Below, one piece after another: positions 56,992-64,000 of a stretch of DNA of 64,000 bases. The DNA lies in assembly GCA_965227455.1 (NCBI GenBank), contig OZ245752.1, positions 4,836,001 through 4,900,000 on the forward strand, given 5' to 3'. The position numbers and the translations under genes were made by a program. Under the pieces are notes generated by a model. It was given only the letters and a program-made list of their open reading frames with translations, was not told the DNA's origin and searched no databases. The stretch is from JABDIP01 sp965227455. GTDB taxonomy: Bacteria > Pseudomonadota > Alphaproteobacteria > DSM-16000 > Inquilinaceae. Positions within the stretch are counted from its first letter, which is position 1; every line of letters starts with the position of its first letter.

Positions 56992-58899
56992 ATGACAAGA
57001 GCAACACCGGAGTGGCACACCTCGGCCGAGGCGTGTGTCGAGGCCATCTTGTCCAAGGTTGGCAAGACCATCGTTCTTGGTCTCCCGTTGGGGCTCGGCA
57101 AGGCCAATACGATCGCGAATGCGCTGTACGAACGCGCGGCGCAGGACAGCTCCATCCAGCTCCGGATCTTCACGGCATTGAGTCTCGGCCGGCCGGTCGG
57201 CAAGTCGGAACTGGAGCGCCGCTTCCTCGATCCGCTGTTTGCACGGCTGTCCGGCAATTATCCCGAACTTGCCTACAACACGGCTATTCGAGCGGGACGC
57301 CTGCCGGACAACGTTGCGGTGCATGAGTTCTATGTCCCCGCCGGACGCCGGCTCAACAGCCCGCTCGCCCAGCAGGCCTACACGAGCGCCAACTACACCC
57401 ATATCAGCCGCGACCTGCTCGACCAGGGCATCAACGTGGTCGCCCAGCTGGTCGCGCGGCGGCGGCTGAATGGCAGCGACGCGCTGAGCTTGAGCTGCAA
57501 TCCTGACATCACCCTCGACGTCCTGCCGGAGTTGAACCGGCGGAGCCTGGCTGGCCAGAGGGTCGCCGTTGCCGGCCAGGTGAACGAGCAACTTCCCTTC
57601 ATGCTGGGCCCGGCGGTGCTGGACCCGGGCGCCTTCGACTACATTCTCCACGGTCCGGATTGCCAGTTCGATCTGTTCGCGGTCCCCAAGCAACCCGTCT
57701 CCCTGACCGAATACGCCGCGGCTCTTCACGTGGCGACGTTGATCGAAGACGGCGGGACGCTGCAGATCGGCATCGGCAGCTTCTCCGATGCCGTGACGCA
57801 CGCGCTGGTGCTGCGCCAGTCGAACAACCGGGACTTCCGAGATCTCGTCGGACAGTTGGGCCAGGCCGCTGCCACCAGTCCGCGCCCCGAGCTGGAACCG
57901 TTCGATGCGGGGCTCTATGCCAGTTCAGAGATGCTGGTCGAGGGCCTCCTCGAGCTGAAAAGGGCCGGCATATTGAAGAGGCGGGTGCCGGAGGACGCCG
58001 AGCGGCCGGATGATGCGCAAGGCCCGATGATTCACGCCGCCTTCTTCCTCGGCTCCAAGGATCTCTACGATGAGCTCAGGGATCTGCCCGAGGATGAGCG
58101 CGCCGACATCGCCATGACGGCGGTTTCCTTCGTCAACCAGCTCTATGGCGACGAAGCGCTGAAGCGGGCGCAGCGCCGCAAGGCGCGCTTCGTCAACCGC
58201 GCGCTCATGGCCACGGCCCTGGGCGCGGTCGTTTCGGATGGGCTCGAGGATGGGCGCGTCGTCAGCGGTGTCGGCGGGCAGTACAATTTCGTCGCGCAGG
58301 CGCACGAGTTGGACGGAGCGCGGTCAATCCTGACTCTCGACGCGACGCGGACGGCGCAGGGCCGGACCACCTCCAACATCGTCTGGAACTACGGCCATAC
58401 GACCATCCCGCGCCATCTCAAGGATATCGTTGTGACCGAGTACGGTGTTGCCGATCTCCGCGGAAAATCGGATCGCGACGTCGTTGCGGCGATGCTCAAC
58501 ATCGCGGATTCGCGGTTCCAGGCCGATCTGCTGGCGACCGCGAAGCGCGTGGGCAAGATCGAACGCAGCTATGAAATCCCCGACGCGTTTCGCACGAATC
58601 TGCCCGAGAGAATCGAAAGCCCAATGCAAAAGGCGCGGCAGGACGGCCTGCTGCCGCAATTCCCTCTCGGGACGCAGATGACGACCGTCGAAACCCGCCT
58701 TGTGACGGCCTTGCAGAACCTGAAGGCGATCGCACACAGCAGGCCGCGCCTCCTGAAGGCCGCGGCCGGTGAGGCCTTGGCACCGTCGCCAACCGCCGAC
58801 GAACGGGACTGCCTGAAGCGGCTCAATCTCGACCCGGCGGGAACGGTGGCCGAAAAGTTGATGCGGTGGTCGGTACTCTGGGCCCTGCGCCGCGTCTGA
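56992..58899 (+). CDS. Acetyl-CoA hydrolase/transferase family protein
   Basis: A 635-residue CoA-transferase-family protein. The N-terminal part (IVLGLPLGLGKANTIANALY) and the C-terminal AcetylCoA_hyd_C part (GVGGQYNFVAQAHELDGARS; GRTTSNIVWNYGHTTIPRHL; VVTEYGVADLRGKSDRDVVA) are clear. It is longer than the usual 500-residue members; the extra is a middle segment of about 60 residues (RRVPEDAERPDDAQGPMIHA... to DELRDLPEDERADIAMTAVS) and a C-terminal tail. It moves or hydrolyses CoA thioesters; the substrate is unknown. The ATG at 56992 has only a weak ribosome-binding site. Confidence 0.9.
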   Translation: MTRATPEWHTSAEACVEAILSKVGKTIVLGLPLGLGKANTIANALYERAAQDSSIQLRIFTALSLGRPVGKSELERRFLDPLFARLSGNYPELAYNTAIRAGRLPDNVAVHEFYVPAGRRLNSPLAQQAYTSANYTHISRDLLDQGINVVAQLVARRRLNGSDALSLSCNPDITLDVLPELNRRSLAGQRVAVAGQVNEQLPFMLGPAVLDPGAFDYILHGPDCQFDLFAVPKQPVSLTEYAAALHVATLIEDGGTLQIGIGSFSDAVTHALVLRQSNNRDFRDLVGQLGQAAATSPRPELEPFDAGLYASSEMLVEGLLELKRAGILKRRVPEDAERPDDAQGPMIHAAFFLGSKDLYDELRDLPEDERADIAMTAVSFVNQLYGDEALKRAQRRKARFVNRALMATALGAVVSDGLEDGRVVSGVGGQYNFVAQAHELDGARSILTLDATRTAQGRTTSNIVWNYGHTTIPRHLKDIVVTEYGVADLRGKSDRDVVAAMLNIADSRFQADLLATAKRVGKIERSYEIPDAFRTNLPERIESPMQKARQDGLLPQFPLGTQMTTVETRLVTALQNLKAIAHSRPRLLKAAAGEALAPSPTADERDCLKRLNLDPAGTVAEKLMRWSVLWALRRV

Positions 58900-59160
58900 C
58901 CTCCGTCGGGAGCTGGTGCTGTCACCCGAATGCCGAGACCGTCCGCGTGTGCCCCAGGGTGAGCGCGGCCGAAGCCTCGTCCTGATCGGGAGTGCGAACG
59001 GACCGCTGCGTCAGGAGCGGCCGGCGCGGCCACGTGGTCTTTGCGCGCCGCGCCAGGAGGGCTGGCCTTGGACATCCAACAAAATTTCCTCGCCTTGGCA
59101 TCGAGGCGGGTCCCCACCGGCATACGGGTTCACAAGCCAATTGCCGAGGGAATAAACCCG

Positions 59161-60918
59161 ATGAACCGTTCGTCCAGCCGCCCGTCGCAGACGGCGTCCG
59201 CCCTTCTGGGCGGTGTTTCGATTTTTGCGCTCCTGATTGTCGCCGCCTGTTCCGAACAGGAGGCGAACCAGCCCGAGGTTTCAACGCTGGAGCAGGACGC
59301 ACCCGTCCGGACCGATGCGGAAGCCCCGCAGGCCGAGGCCCGTGCCGAGCGGTGGATCGAGGCCCTGACCGCGCCGGCGGCCCAGCCGTCGACGCGCGGC
59401 ACCCGGGTCCAGCCGATGCCGATGGAGGCGGCGGCGGGCGGCGCGATCCCCATCGTCGGCGATTTTGCCCCGCCGCCGGTGCCGCAGGAGTTCCGCGACC
59501 GCTATGAGGATTTCGAGGCCAATCCGGTCCGGCTGGTGGCCGAGGAGCCGGTCTCGACCTTCTCGATCGATGTCGATACCGCGGCCTATGCCAATGTGCG
59601 GCGCTATCTGACTGACGGCATCCTGCCGCCGATCGACGCGGTCCGGACCGAGGAACTGATCAACTATTTCAGCTATGCCTATCCGGTGCCGGAGAGCACC
59701 GACGAACCGTTTGCCGCCGATGTGGCGGTATTCGACTCGCCGTGGGATGCCGGCAGCCAGCTGATCCGTGTCGGCCTGCAGGGCTATGAGCTGGCTGTCG
59801 AGGAGCGGCCGCCGGCCAATCTGGTGTTCCTGGTCGACACCTCCGGTTCCATGACCAGTGCGGACAAGCTGCCGCTGCTGCAACAGTCGCTGATCATGCT
59901 GGTCAATGAGATGCGCGACGAGGACACGATCTCGATCGTCGCCTATGCCGGCTCGGCCGGCGTGGTGCTGGAGCCGACGGCGGGGTCGGAGCGTCGCAAG
60001 ATCACAGCCGCCATCGAACGCTTCCAGGCCGGCGGCAGCACCGCCGGGGCGGAAGGCATCCGGCAGGCCTATCAGCTTGCTGAGGCCAATTTCGACGAAG
60101 ACGCCATCAACCGGGTGATCCTGGCGACCGACGGCGATTTCAATGTCGGCATCTCCAACCCGGAGATGCTGGAGGATTTCGTCGCCCGCAAGCGCGAGAC
60201 CGGGGTGTACCTGTCGGTGCTCGGCTTCGGCCGCGGCAATCTGAACGACCACTTGATGCAGACCCTGTCCCAGGCCGGCAACGGCAACGCGGCGTACATC
60301 GACAGTGTCATGGAGGCGCGCAAGGTGCTGGTCGACGAGATGGGCTCGACCCTGTTCACCATCGCCGACGACGTGAAGGTGCAGATCGAGTTCAACCCGG
60401 CCTTGGTCGCCGAATACCGCCTGATCGGCTACGAGACCCGCATGTTGAACCGCGAGGATTTCAACAACGACAAGGTAGATGCCGGCGAGGTGGGCAGTGG
60501 CCATTCGGTCACGGCCCTGTACGAGATCACGCCGCCGGACAGCGACTCACGCCTGATCGACGATCTGCGCTATGGCGGCGAGGAGGAGGTCGAGACGATC
60601 GAGTCCGACGAGCTTGCCTTCCTGAAGATCCGCTACAAGCCGCCGGGCGAGGCCGAGAGCCGGCTGATCGAACAGCCGATCCTGGCCAGTGCCTCGACCA
60701 GTTTCGACGCCGCCCCGGCGGATGCCCGATTCGCCGCCGCGGTCGCCGGCTTCGGCCAGTTGCTGCGCGGCGATGCGCATGTGGAAGGGCTGACCTATGC
60801 CCGGATCGTGGACATCGCGCGCGCCGCGCGCGGCGAGGATGCCTTCGGCTATCGCTCGGAATTCGTCCGCCTGACCCAGATGGCGGAGACCGCCTCGGCC
60901 ATGCAGGCGCAGAACTGA
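59161..60918 (+). CDS. VWA-domain lipoprotein (YfbK-like)
   Basis: A 585-residue protein with a lipoprotein-type N-terminus (MNRSSSRPSQTASALLGGVS then IFALLIVAAC, lipobox before SEQEANQ). Residues about 115-200 match the conserved N-terminal part of the YfbK family (STFSIDVDTAAYANVRRYLT), followed by a VWA domain with intact MIDAS motifs: VFLVDTSGSMTSADKLPLL, GGSTAGAEGIRQAY and ILATDGDFNVG. The C-terminal domain (GLTYARIVDIARAARGEDAF) also fits YfbK. VWA lipoproteins act as metal-dependent binding modules on the outside of the inner or outer membrane. It heads the sigma-like cassettes at 60949 onward, 30 bases downstream, in the same direction. Confidence 0.92.
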   Translation: MNRSSSRPSQTASALLGGVSIFALLIVAACSEQEANQPEVSTLEQDAPVRTDAEAPQAEARAERWIEALTAPAAQPSTRGTRVQPMPMEAAAGGAIPIVGDFAPPPVPQEFRDRYEDFEANPVRLVAEEPVSTFSIDVDTAAYANVRRYLTDGILPPIDAVRTEELINYFSYAYPVPESTDEPFAADVAVFDSPWDAGSQLIRVGLQGYELAVEERPPANLVFLVDTSGSMTSADKLPLLQQSLIMLVNEMRDEDTISIVAYAGSAGVVLEPTAGSERRKITAAIERFQAGGSTAGAEGIRQAYQLAEANFDEDAINRVILATDGDFNVGISNPEMLEDFVARKRETGVYLSVLGFGRGNLNDHLMQTLSQAGNGNAAYIDSVMEARKVLVDEMGSTLFTIADDVKVQIEFNPALVAEYRLIGYETRMLNREDFNNDKVDAGEVGSGHSVTALYEITPPDSDSRLIDDLRYGGEEEVETIESDELAFLKIRYKPPGEAESRLIEQPILASASTSFDAAPADARFAAAVAGFGQLLRGDAHVEGLTYARIVDIARAARGEDAFGYRSEFVRLTQMAETASAMQAQN

Positions 60919-60948
60919 GCCTTGAGCCGCGGGGTGGAGGCGGATTCC

Positions 60949-61593
60949 ATGCAGGCCCGTCCGGGCATGTCGGCAGGGGACGGCGAGGGCCGTCTCCTGT
61001 ACGATCCTCGGCCGATGCGGGGGCAAGACATCGACTGGACGGCGCAGGACTGGGACGACCTGGTCCCGCGCCTGCTTTTGCTGGCGGTCTCACGGCTGTC
61101 GCGCATGACCTGGCGGGGGCGCCGCCGGGGGCCGACGCCGGGCGCCGCCCAGGCAGAGGATTTCGTCAACGATGCCATCGCCAAGACCATGGCCGGCATC
61201 CGCGCCTGGGACCCCGATCGCTGCACCCTGTTCCAGCATCTGGCCGGGGCGGTGGTGAGCGACATCTCCCATGCCGCGGAATCGTCGGACAACCGCATGA
61301 CGGTCTCCGCCGCGGCCGCCGATCCGGATTCCGAATGGCCGCCGGACACCGCCGATGACGGCCCGGATCCGGAACAGGCGGTGCTGTGGCAATCGGAACA
61401 GCAACGCCTGATCGACCATCTCGAAAGCGTCGACCCGATGCTCGGTCGCATGGCGATCTGCATGCTGGTCGAGGACCGGCGCGAGACCGCCGATCTGTGC
61501 ATGGCTCTGGATGCGGCGCCGTCGGAGGTGGCCAATCTGCGTAAGCGCCTGAAACGGGCGGTGCGGGCCTTCATCGCGGAAGACTCGTCATGA
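60949..61593 (+). CDS. Sigma-factor-like protein, cassette copy 1
   Basis: A 214-residue protein. Residues about 24-110 include DWTAQDWDDLVPRLLLLAVS and AQAEDFVNDAIAKTMAGIRA... WDPDRCTLFQHLAGAVVSDI, which resembles sigma-70 region 2 (AEDxVQxAF... followed by a W-D-P... helix). The C-terminal DLCMALDAAPSEVANLRKRL looks like the HTH of region 4. It is therefore probably an ECF-sigma-like protein, but the match is weak. The ATG at 60949 has the best ribosome-binding site (GGAGG, 8-base spacing); ATG 60967 and 61015 are alternatives. It overlaps the next gene by four bases (ATGA), and has a paralogue at 63210. Confidence 0.6.
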   Translation: MQARPGMSAGDGEGRLLYDPRPMRGQDIDWTAQDWDDLVPRLLLLAVSRLSRMTWRGRRRGPTPGAAQAEDFVNDAIAKTMAGIRAWDPDRCTLFQHLAGAVVSDISHAAESSDNRMTVSAAAADPDSEWPPDTADDGPDPEQAVLWQSEQQRLIDHLESVDPMLGRMAICMLVEDRRETADLCMALDAAPSEVANLRKRLKRAVRAFIAEDSS

Positions 61594-63110
61594 GTGCCGC
61601 TACCACACCGGCCCGCCGGCTGCTGGCCATCCTGGAGGAGGAGAGCGGGCTGGAGACCCGGCCGCTGGACGAGATCCTGGCCGACCTGGAGGCCCATGGC
61701 GTCGATCCGGCGGGGCCGACCCGCCTCGCCCGGCGGCTGGCGGAGCAGAGCAGCGGACCGGCGGCCGCATTGCTGGGCGCCGTGCTGGAGGACGAGGCGG
61801 CGGAGGCTGAAATCGCGGCGCTGGAATCCGCCGATCTGGATAGCGTCCGCGACCGGCTCGAAGTCGGGACCGTCGCCGCGGTCGCGGCCGAGGCGCAGCG
61901 GCGCGCCGGCGCCCAATCCAACGTCGTCGGCCTGCGCCGGAGGCGGAGCGCGGCCTGGGCCTGGGCCGGCTCGCTGGTCGGCATGGCCGCCTGCGCCCTG
62001 ATCGTGGTCGGCGTATGGTGGCCGCACGCCGAAGACTTCGCGCCCACGCCGGAAATGGCGGCGGTCGAGGCGCTGCCGCCCATGGCCGACCGCGCCCTTG
62101 AAGCGCAATCCGGACCGCCTGAGGCATTGTCCTCCGGACTTGACCGGCTGGCCTCGCCGGCGTTCCAGGCCGATAGCGTGGAGGGCGACGCGGACGCGGC
62201 GAGTGCGTCGTCGGCTTTGCCCGAGCCCTCGGCGGCGCCGGCCGAGATCGCCGGTGCCGAGAGGCCGCGTCAATCGGTGCCGGAACTGCGGATCGAACGG
62301 CTGGAGGCGTTGCCGGAGGCCGATGTTAGTTCAGGCGCTGCCGCTGGTGGCGCCCCGGTCGGGCGCGGCGACCCGGAGGCGCAGGACGCCCTGGAGGCGC
62401 TGCTGTCCGCACCGCCGGGACCACGTGCCGGCTTGAGGGTGGAATCCGCGCCAGTGCCGGAAGTGGAGGCCTCCGTTGCTACGGAAACGGCGCCCTTGTC
62501 CGCAGGTGAGGTTGCGCCACCACCGCCGAGGCGGCCGGAATGGCGCGCCCAAACAGATGCCGGGCTCGACGACGCACCGGATGTCGCGGAGGCCGAGGCC
62601 CTGGCAGAGGTGCCGGAAGCGGAAAGTGCCGGGGCGGTTCCGACCATGCCGCAGGCGCTAATGGATGCGGCGGAACCCGCGTCCGAATTCAGATCCGGAG
62701 CGGCCGAGCGCGGGCTTGCCGTCGTTCCTACTACGGACCCGTCCGCCCTGGCGGCCGGCTTTCCCCGGATCGTCGAATTGCTGCCGATCGATCCGCTGAT
62801 CGCACCGTCCATGGGTGCGCTGACCTCGGTGGATGCGCGCCGTGAGCGCGGCCTGACGACGGACAGTGAGGTCCTGAGAGGACGCATCGCGGACATGCGC
62901 GAGGTCGCCGCCGGCCGGCATATCGTAGCGCTGGCCACGGTCGAGGAGGCCGGGCAGACCTACGATACGGTAATCGTCCTGCGCGATGCGGCTGCCGAAA
63001 TTCCGACGCCCGAGGAGCCCGATATCCTCCTGATCTTGTTGTTTGGCGATCGGGCTGAAGTGTTCGAGCAGATTCGGCTGCCGCCGCGTCCGGACGGGAC
63101 ATCCGAATAG
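61590..63110 (+). CDS. Single-pass membrane protein, partner of the sigma-like gene, cassette copy 1
   Basis: A 506-residue protein. Residues 1-118 (MSAATTPARRLLAILEEESG; DEILADLEAHGVDPAGPTRL) are cytoplasmic, followed by RRRRS and one membrane helix at about 121-143 (WAGSLVGMAACALIVVG). About 230 residues rich in Ala, Pro, Glu come next (periplasmic linker), and the last 120 (IVELLPIDPLIAPSMGALTS; ILLILLFGDRAEVFEQIRLP) look globular. The topology is that of an anti-sigma factor or a membrane-bound regulator. It overlaps the sigma-like gene by four bases; the second cassette repeats both genes and the overlap. Confidence 0.65.
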   Translation: MSAATTPARRLLAILEEESGLETRPLDEILADLEAHGVDPAGPTRLARRLAEQSSGPAAALLGAVLEDEAAEAEIAALESADLDSVRDRLEVGTVAAVAAEAQRRAGAQSNVVGLRRRRSAAWAWAGSLVGMAACALIVVGVWWPHAEDFAPTPEMAAVEALPPMADRALEAQSGPPEALSSGLDRLASPAFQADSVEGDADAASASSALPEPSAAPAEIAGAERPRQSVPELRIERLEALPEADVSSGAAAGGAPVGRGDPEAQDALEALLSAPPGPRAGLRVESAPVPEVEASVATETAPLSAGEVAPPPPRRPEWRAQTDAGLDDAPDVAEAEALAEVPEAESAGAVPTMPQALMDAAEPASEFRSGAAERGLAVVPTTDPSALAAGFPRIVELLPIDPLIAPSMGALTSVDARRERGLTTDSEVLRGRIADMREVAAGRHIVALATVEEAGQTYDTVIVLRDAAAEIPTPEEPDILLILLFGDRAEVFEQIRLPPRPDGTSE

Positions 63111-63209
63111 CGCTGCCATGTCCTTGCCGCCGCTTTGCGACGGGCGAAACATCTTTGCCTTGATCCTGCCATCGCTTGGCCGTTCCTTGTTGCGCGACGA
63201 ATTCGAACG

Positions 63210-63746
63210 GTGAGTTACGATTCCGCGCCGATGAACGGTAATTCGGTTGATTGGACGGCCGAGGATTGGGACGACCTGATCCCGCGCCTCATCTTGTTTG
63301 CGGTCCTGCGCATGTCGCGGGCGGCGATCGATGACGACCGCCACGGCGTCGCCTTGGCGATCGCCGATGCCGAGGACATCGTCGACCGGGCGATCGCCGA
63401 GACCATCTCCGGGCAGCATGACTGGGACCCGAGCCGCGACACGCTGTACGAGCACCTTGCACGCGCGGTCGGCAGCGGAGTCCTGGCCAAGGCCGGAATG
63501 ATGGCCGCATCCGGGAATGCCGACGGGCCGGGCGAGGAATGGCGGTCCGAGCGTCGGCAATTGCTGGATCATCTCTACGACAAGAGCGACAAGTACGGCG
63601 AGCTGGCCTCGCTGATGCTGCTGGAGAACGTCCACAGCACCGCCGAACTCGCTGAGGCGCTGGAAGTGGTGCCGGTGGAAATCGGCAATATGCGCAAGCG
63701 CATGAAGGGCGAAGTCCGCGCCTATATCGAGAAGCACGGGTCATGA
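63210..63746 (+). CDS. Sigma-factor-like protein, cassette copy 2
   Basis: A 178-residue paralogue of the protein at 60949: DWTAEDWDDLIPRLILFAVL, AIADAEDIVDRAIAETISGQ, HDWDPSRDTLYEHLARAVGS and ELAEALEVVPVEIGNMRKRM align closely with copy 1. It is shorter in the middle. GTG at 63210 (MSYDSAPMNGNSVDW) is preferred since YDxxPM before the conserved core is shared with copy 1 (YDPRPM); ATG 63231 is an alternative. It overlaps the next gene by four bases. Confidence 0.6.
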   Translation: MSYDSAPMNGNSVDWTAEDWDDLIPRLILFAVLRMSRAAIDDDRHGVALAIADAEDIVDRAIAETISGQHDWDPSRDTLYEHLARAVGSGVLAKAGMMAASGNADGPGEEWRSERRQLLDHLYDKSDKYGELASLMLLENVHSTAELAEALEVVPVEIGNMRKRMKGEVRAYIEKHGS

Positions 63747-64000
63747 GCGCCAAGGCATCTCCGGCCCGGCAATTGCTGTTGAGCCTGCAGGACGAAGGGG
63801 CGGTCGCGGATCTGCCTCTGAAAGAGGTCCTTGCCGACCTGGCGGCGCTGGGAATCGATCCGGGCGCCTCGGTCGCGGTCATCAAGAAGCAGGCGAGCCG
63901 CCCCGCCGCCTTGCGCAGGCAGCCGGCGCCGCCTCCGCCACCCGAGCCCGAACCGGAGCCGCTGCGCGCCATCGAGCCCGAACGCGCGCCCGAGCCGGAA
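63743..64000 (+). CDS. Partner membrane protein, cassette copy 2, partial (runs off window)
   Basis: The first 86 residues only. MSAKASPARQLLLSLQDEGA and LPLKEVLADLAALGIDPGAS match the N-terminus of the protein at 61590. A proline/glutamate-rich stretch (PAPPPPPEPEPEPLRAIEPE) appears earlier than in copy 1. The membrane helix, if kept, lies beyond the window. Confidence 0.65.
   Translation, partial: MSAKASPARQLLLSLQDEGAVADLPLKEVLADLAALGIDPGASVAVIKKQASRPAALRRQPAPPPPPEPEPEPLRAIEPERAPEPE

Noticed and set aside
60849..62273. A 474-codon minus-strand open frame across the sigma-like and membrane-protein genes
   Set aside because: Antisense; the plus-strand frames are duplicated as homologous proteins at 63210, which supports the plus strand as coding.
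1..64000. tRNA, rRNA or known riboswitch genes
   Set aside because: No cloverleaf with conserved TTC-motif arms, no rRNA core sequence and no recognisable riboswitch core was seen by eye in the intergenic regions; a tRNAscan-SE or Infernal run would be decisive.

Overview
This is 64 kb of a high-GC bacterial chromosome. Its gene families (TRAP and MalFGK-type ABC transporters, a Mur/Fur-type regulator without the usual cysteines, RecX, bactofilin, DUF1127 and a DUF2267-like protein, ATGA-overlapping operons) fit an alphaproteobacterium, most likely of the Rhodospirillales. That placement is an inference from gene content and codon bias; no rRNA, tRNA, CRISPR array, prophage or transposase gene was seen.

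Layout. 1-5.7 kb (minus): a TRAP transporter operon (DctP, DctQ, an enlarged DctM) followed by an amidase, a small membrane protein and the start of a D-2-hydroxyacid dehydrogenase. 6.2-12.5 kb: a hemerythrin-like protein, an OmpR-type two-component pair, a Usp-like protein and a Lon-like protease. 12.6-23.1 kb: a carbohydrate or polyol locus with DhaL and DhaK, a PfkB kinase, an amidohydrolase and a complete ABC importer with two different ATPases. 23.4-27.8 kb: a YopT/C58-like cysteine protease candidate, a TetR regulator with two matching operators around it and an AhpD-like protein, glutaredoxin, a DHFR-like reductase and an EamA exporter. 27.8-37.9 kb: a second ABC sugar locus with a ROK repressor, a large PIG-L deacetylase fusion and an argininosuccinate-lyase-like enzyme inserted between the permeases and the ATPase.

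37.9-48.9 kb holds small or poorly known genes: DUF427, bactofilin, a DUF2267-like protein, a protein with three DUF1127-like units, a LivH permease with a lipoprotein-like N-terminal extension, MsrB, an SDR enzyme, a fasciclin protein, a Fur-family regulator, a 20-residue repeat lipoprotein and a JmjC/cupin oxygenase. 49-58.9 kb: a membrane [2Fe-2S]-adenylyl cyclase, a BtuF-like protein, a HEAT-repeat DNA-alkylation-repair-like protein, RecX, three tandem ABC-2 permeases without an ATPase, and an acetyl-CoA hydrolase/transferase. 59-64 kb: a VWA lipoprotein followed by two tandem copies of a two-gene cassette (sigma-factor-like protein plus single-pass membrane protein), the second copy cut by the window end. 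This is the best candidate for an undescribed system.

Three families of intergenic palindromes recur: five copies of a long CCCTCACCC/CTCTCCCC element, two copies of an ATTCCCGCGAAAGCGGGAAT element, and one 272-bp nested inverted repeat. Several sit inside operons, between transporter genes.
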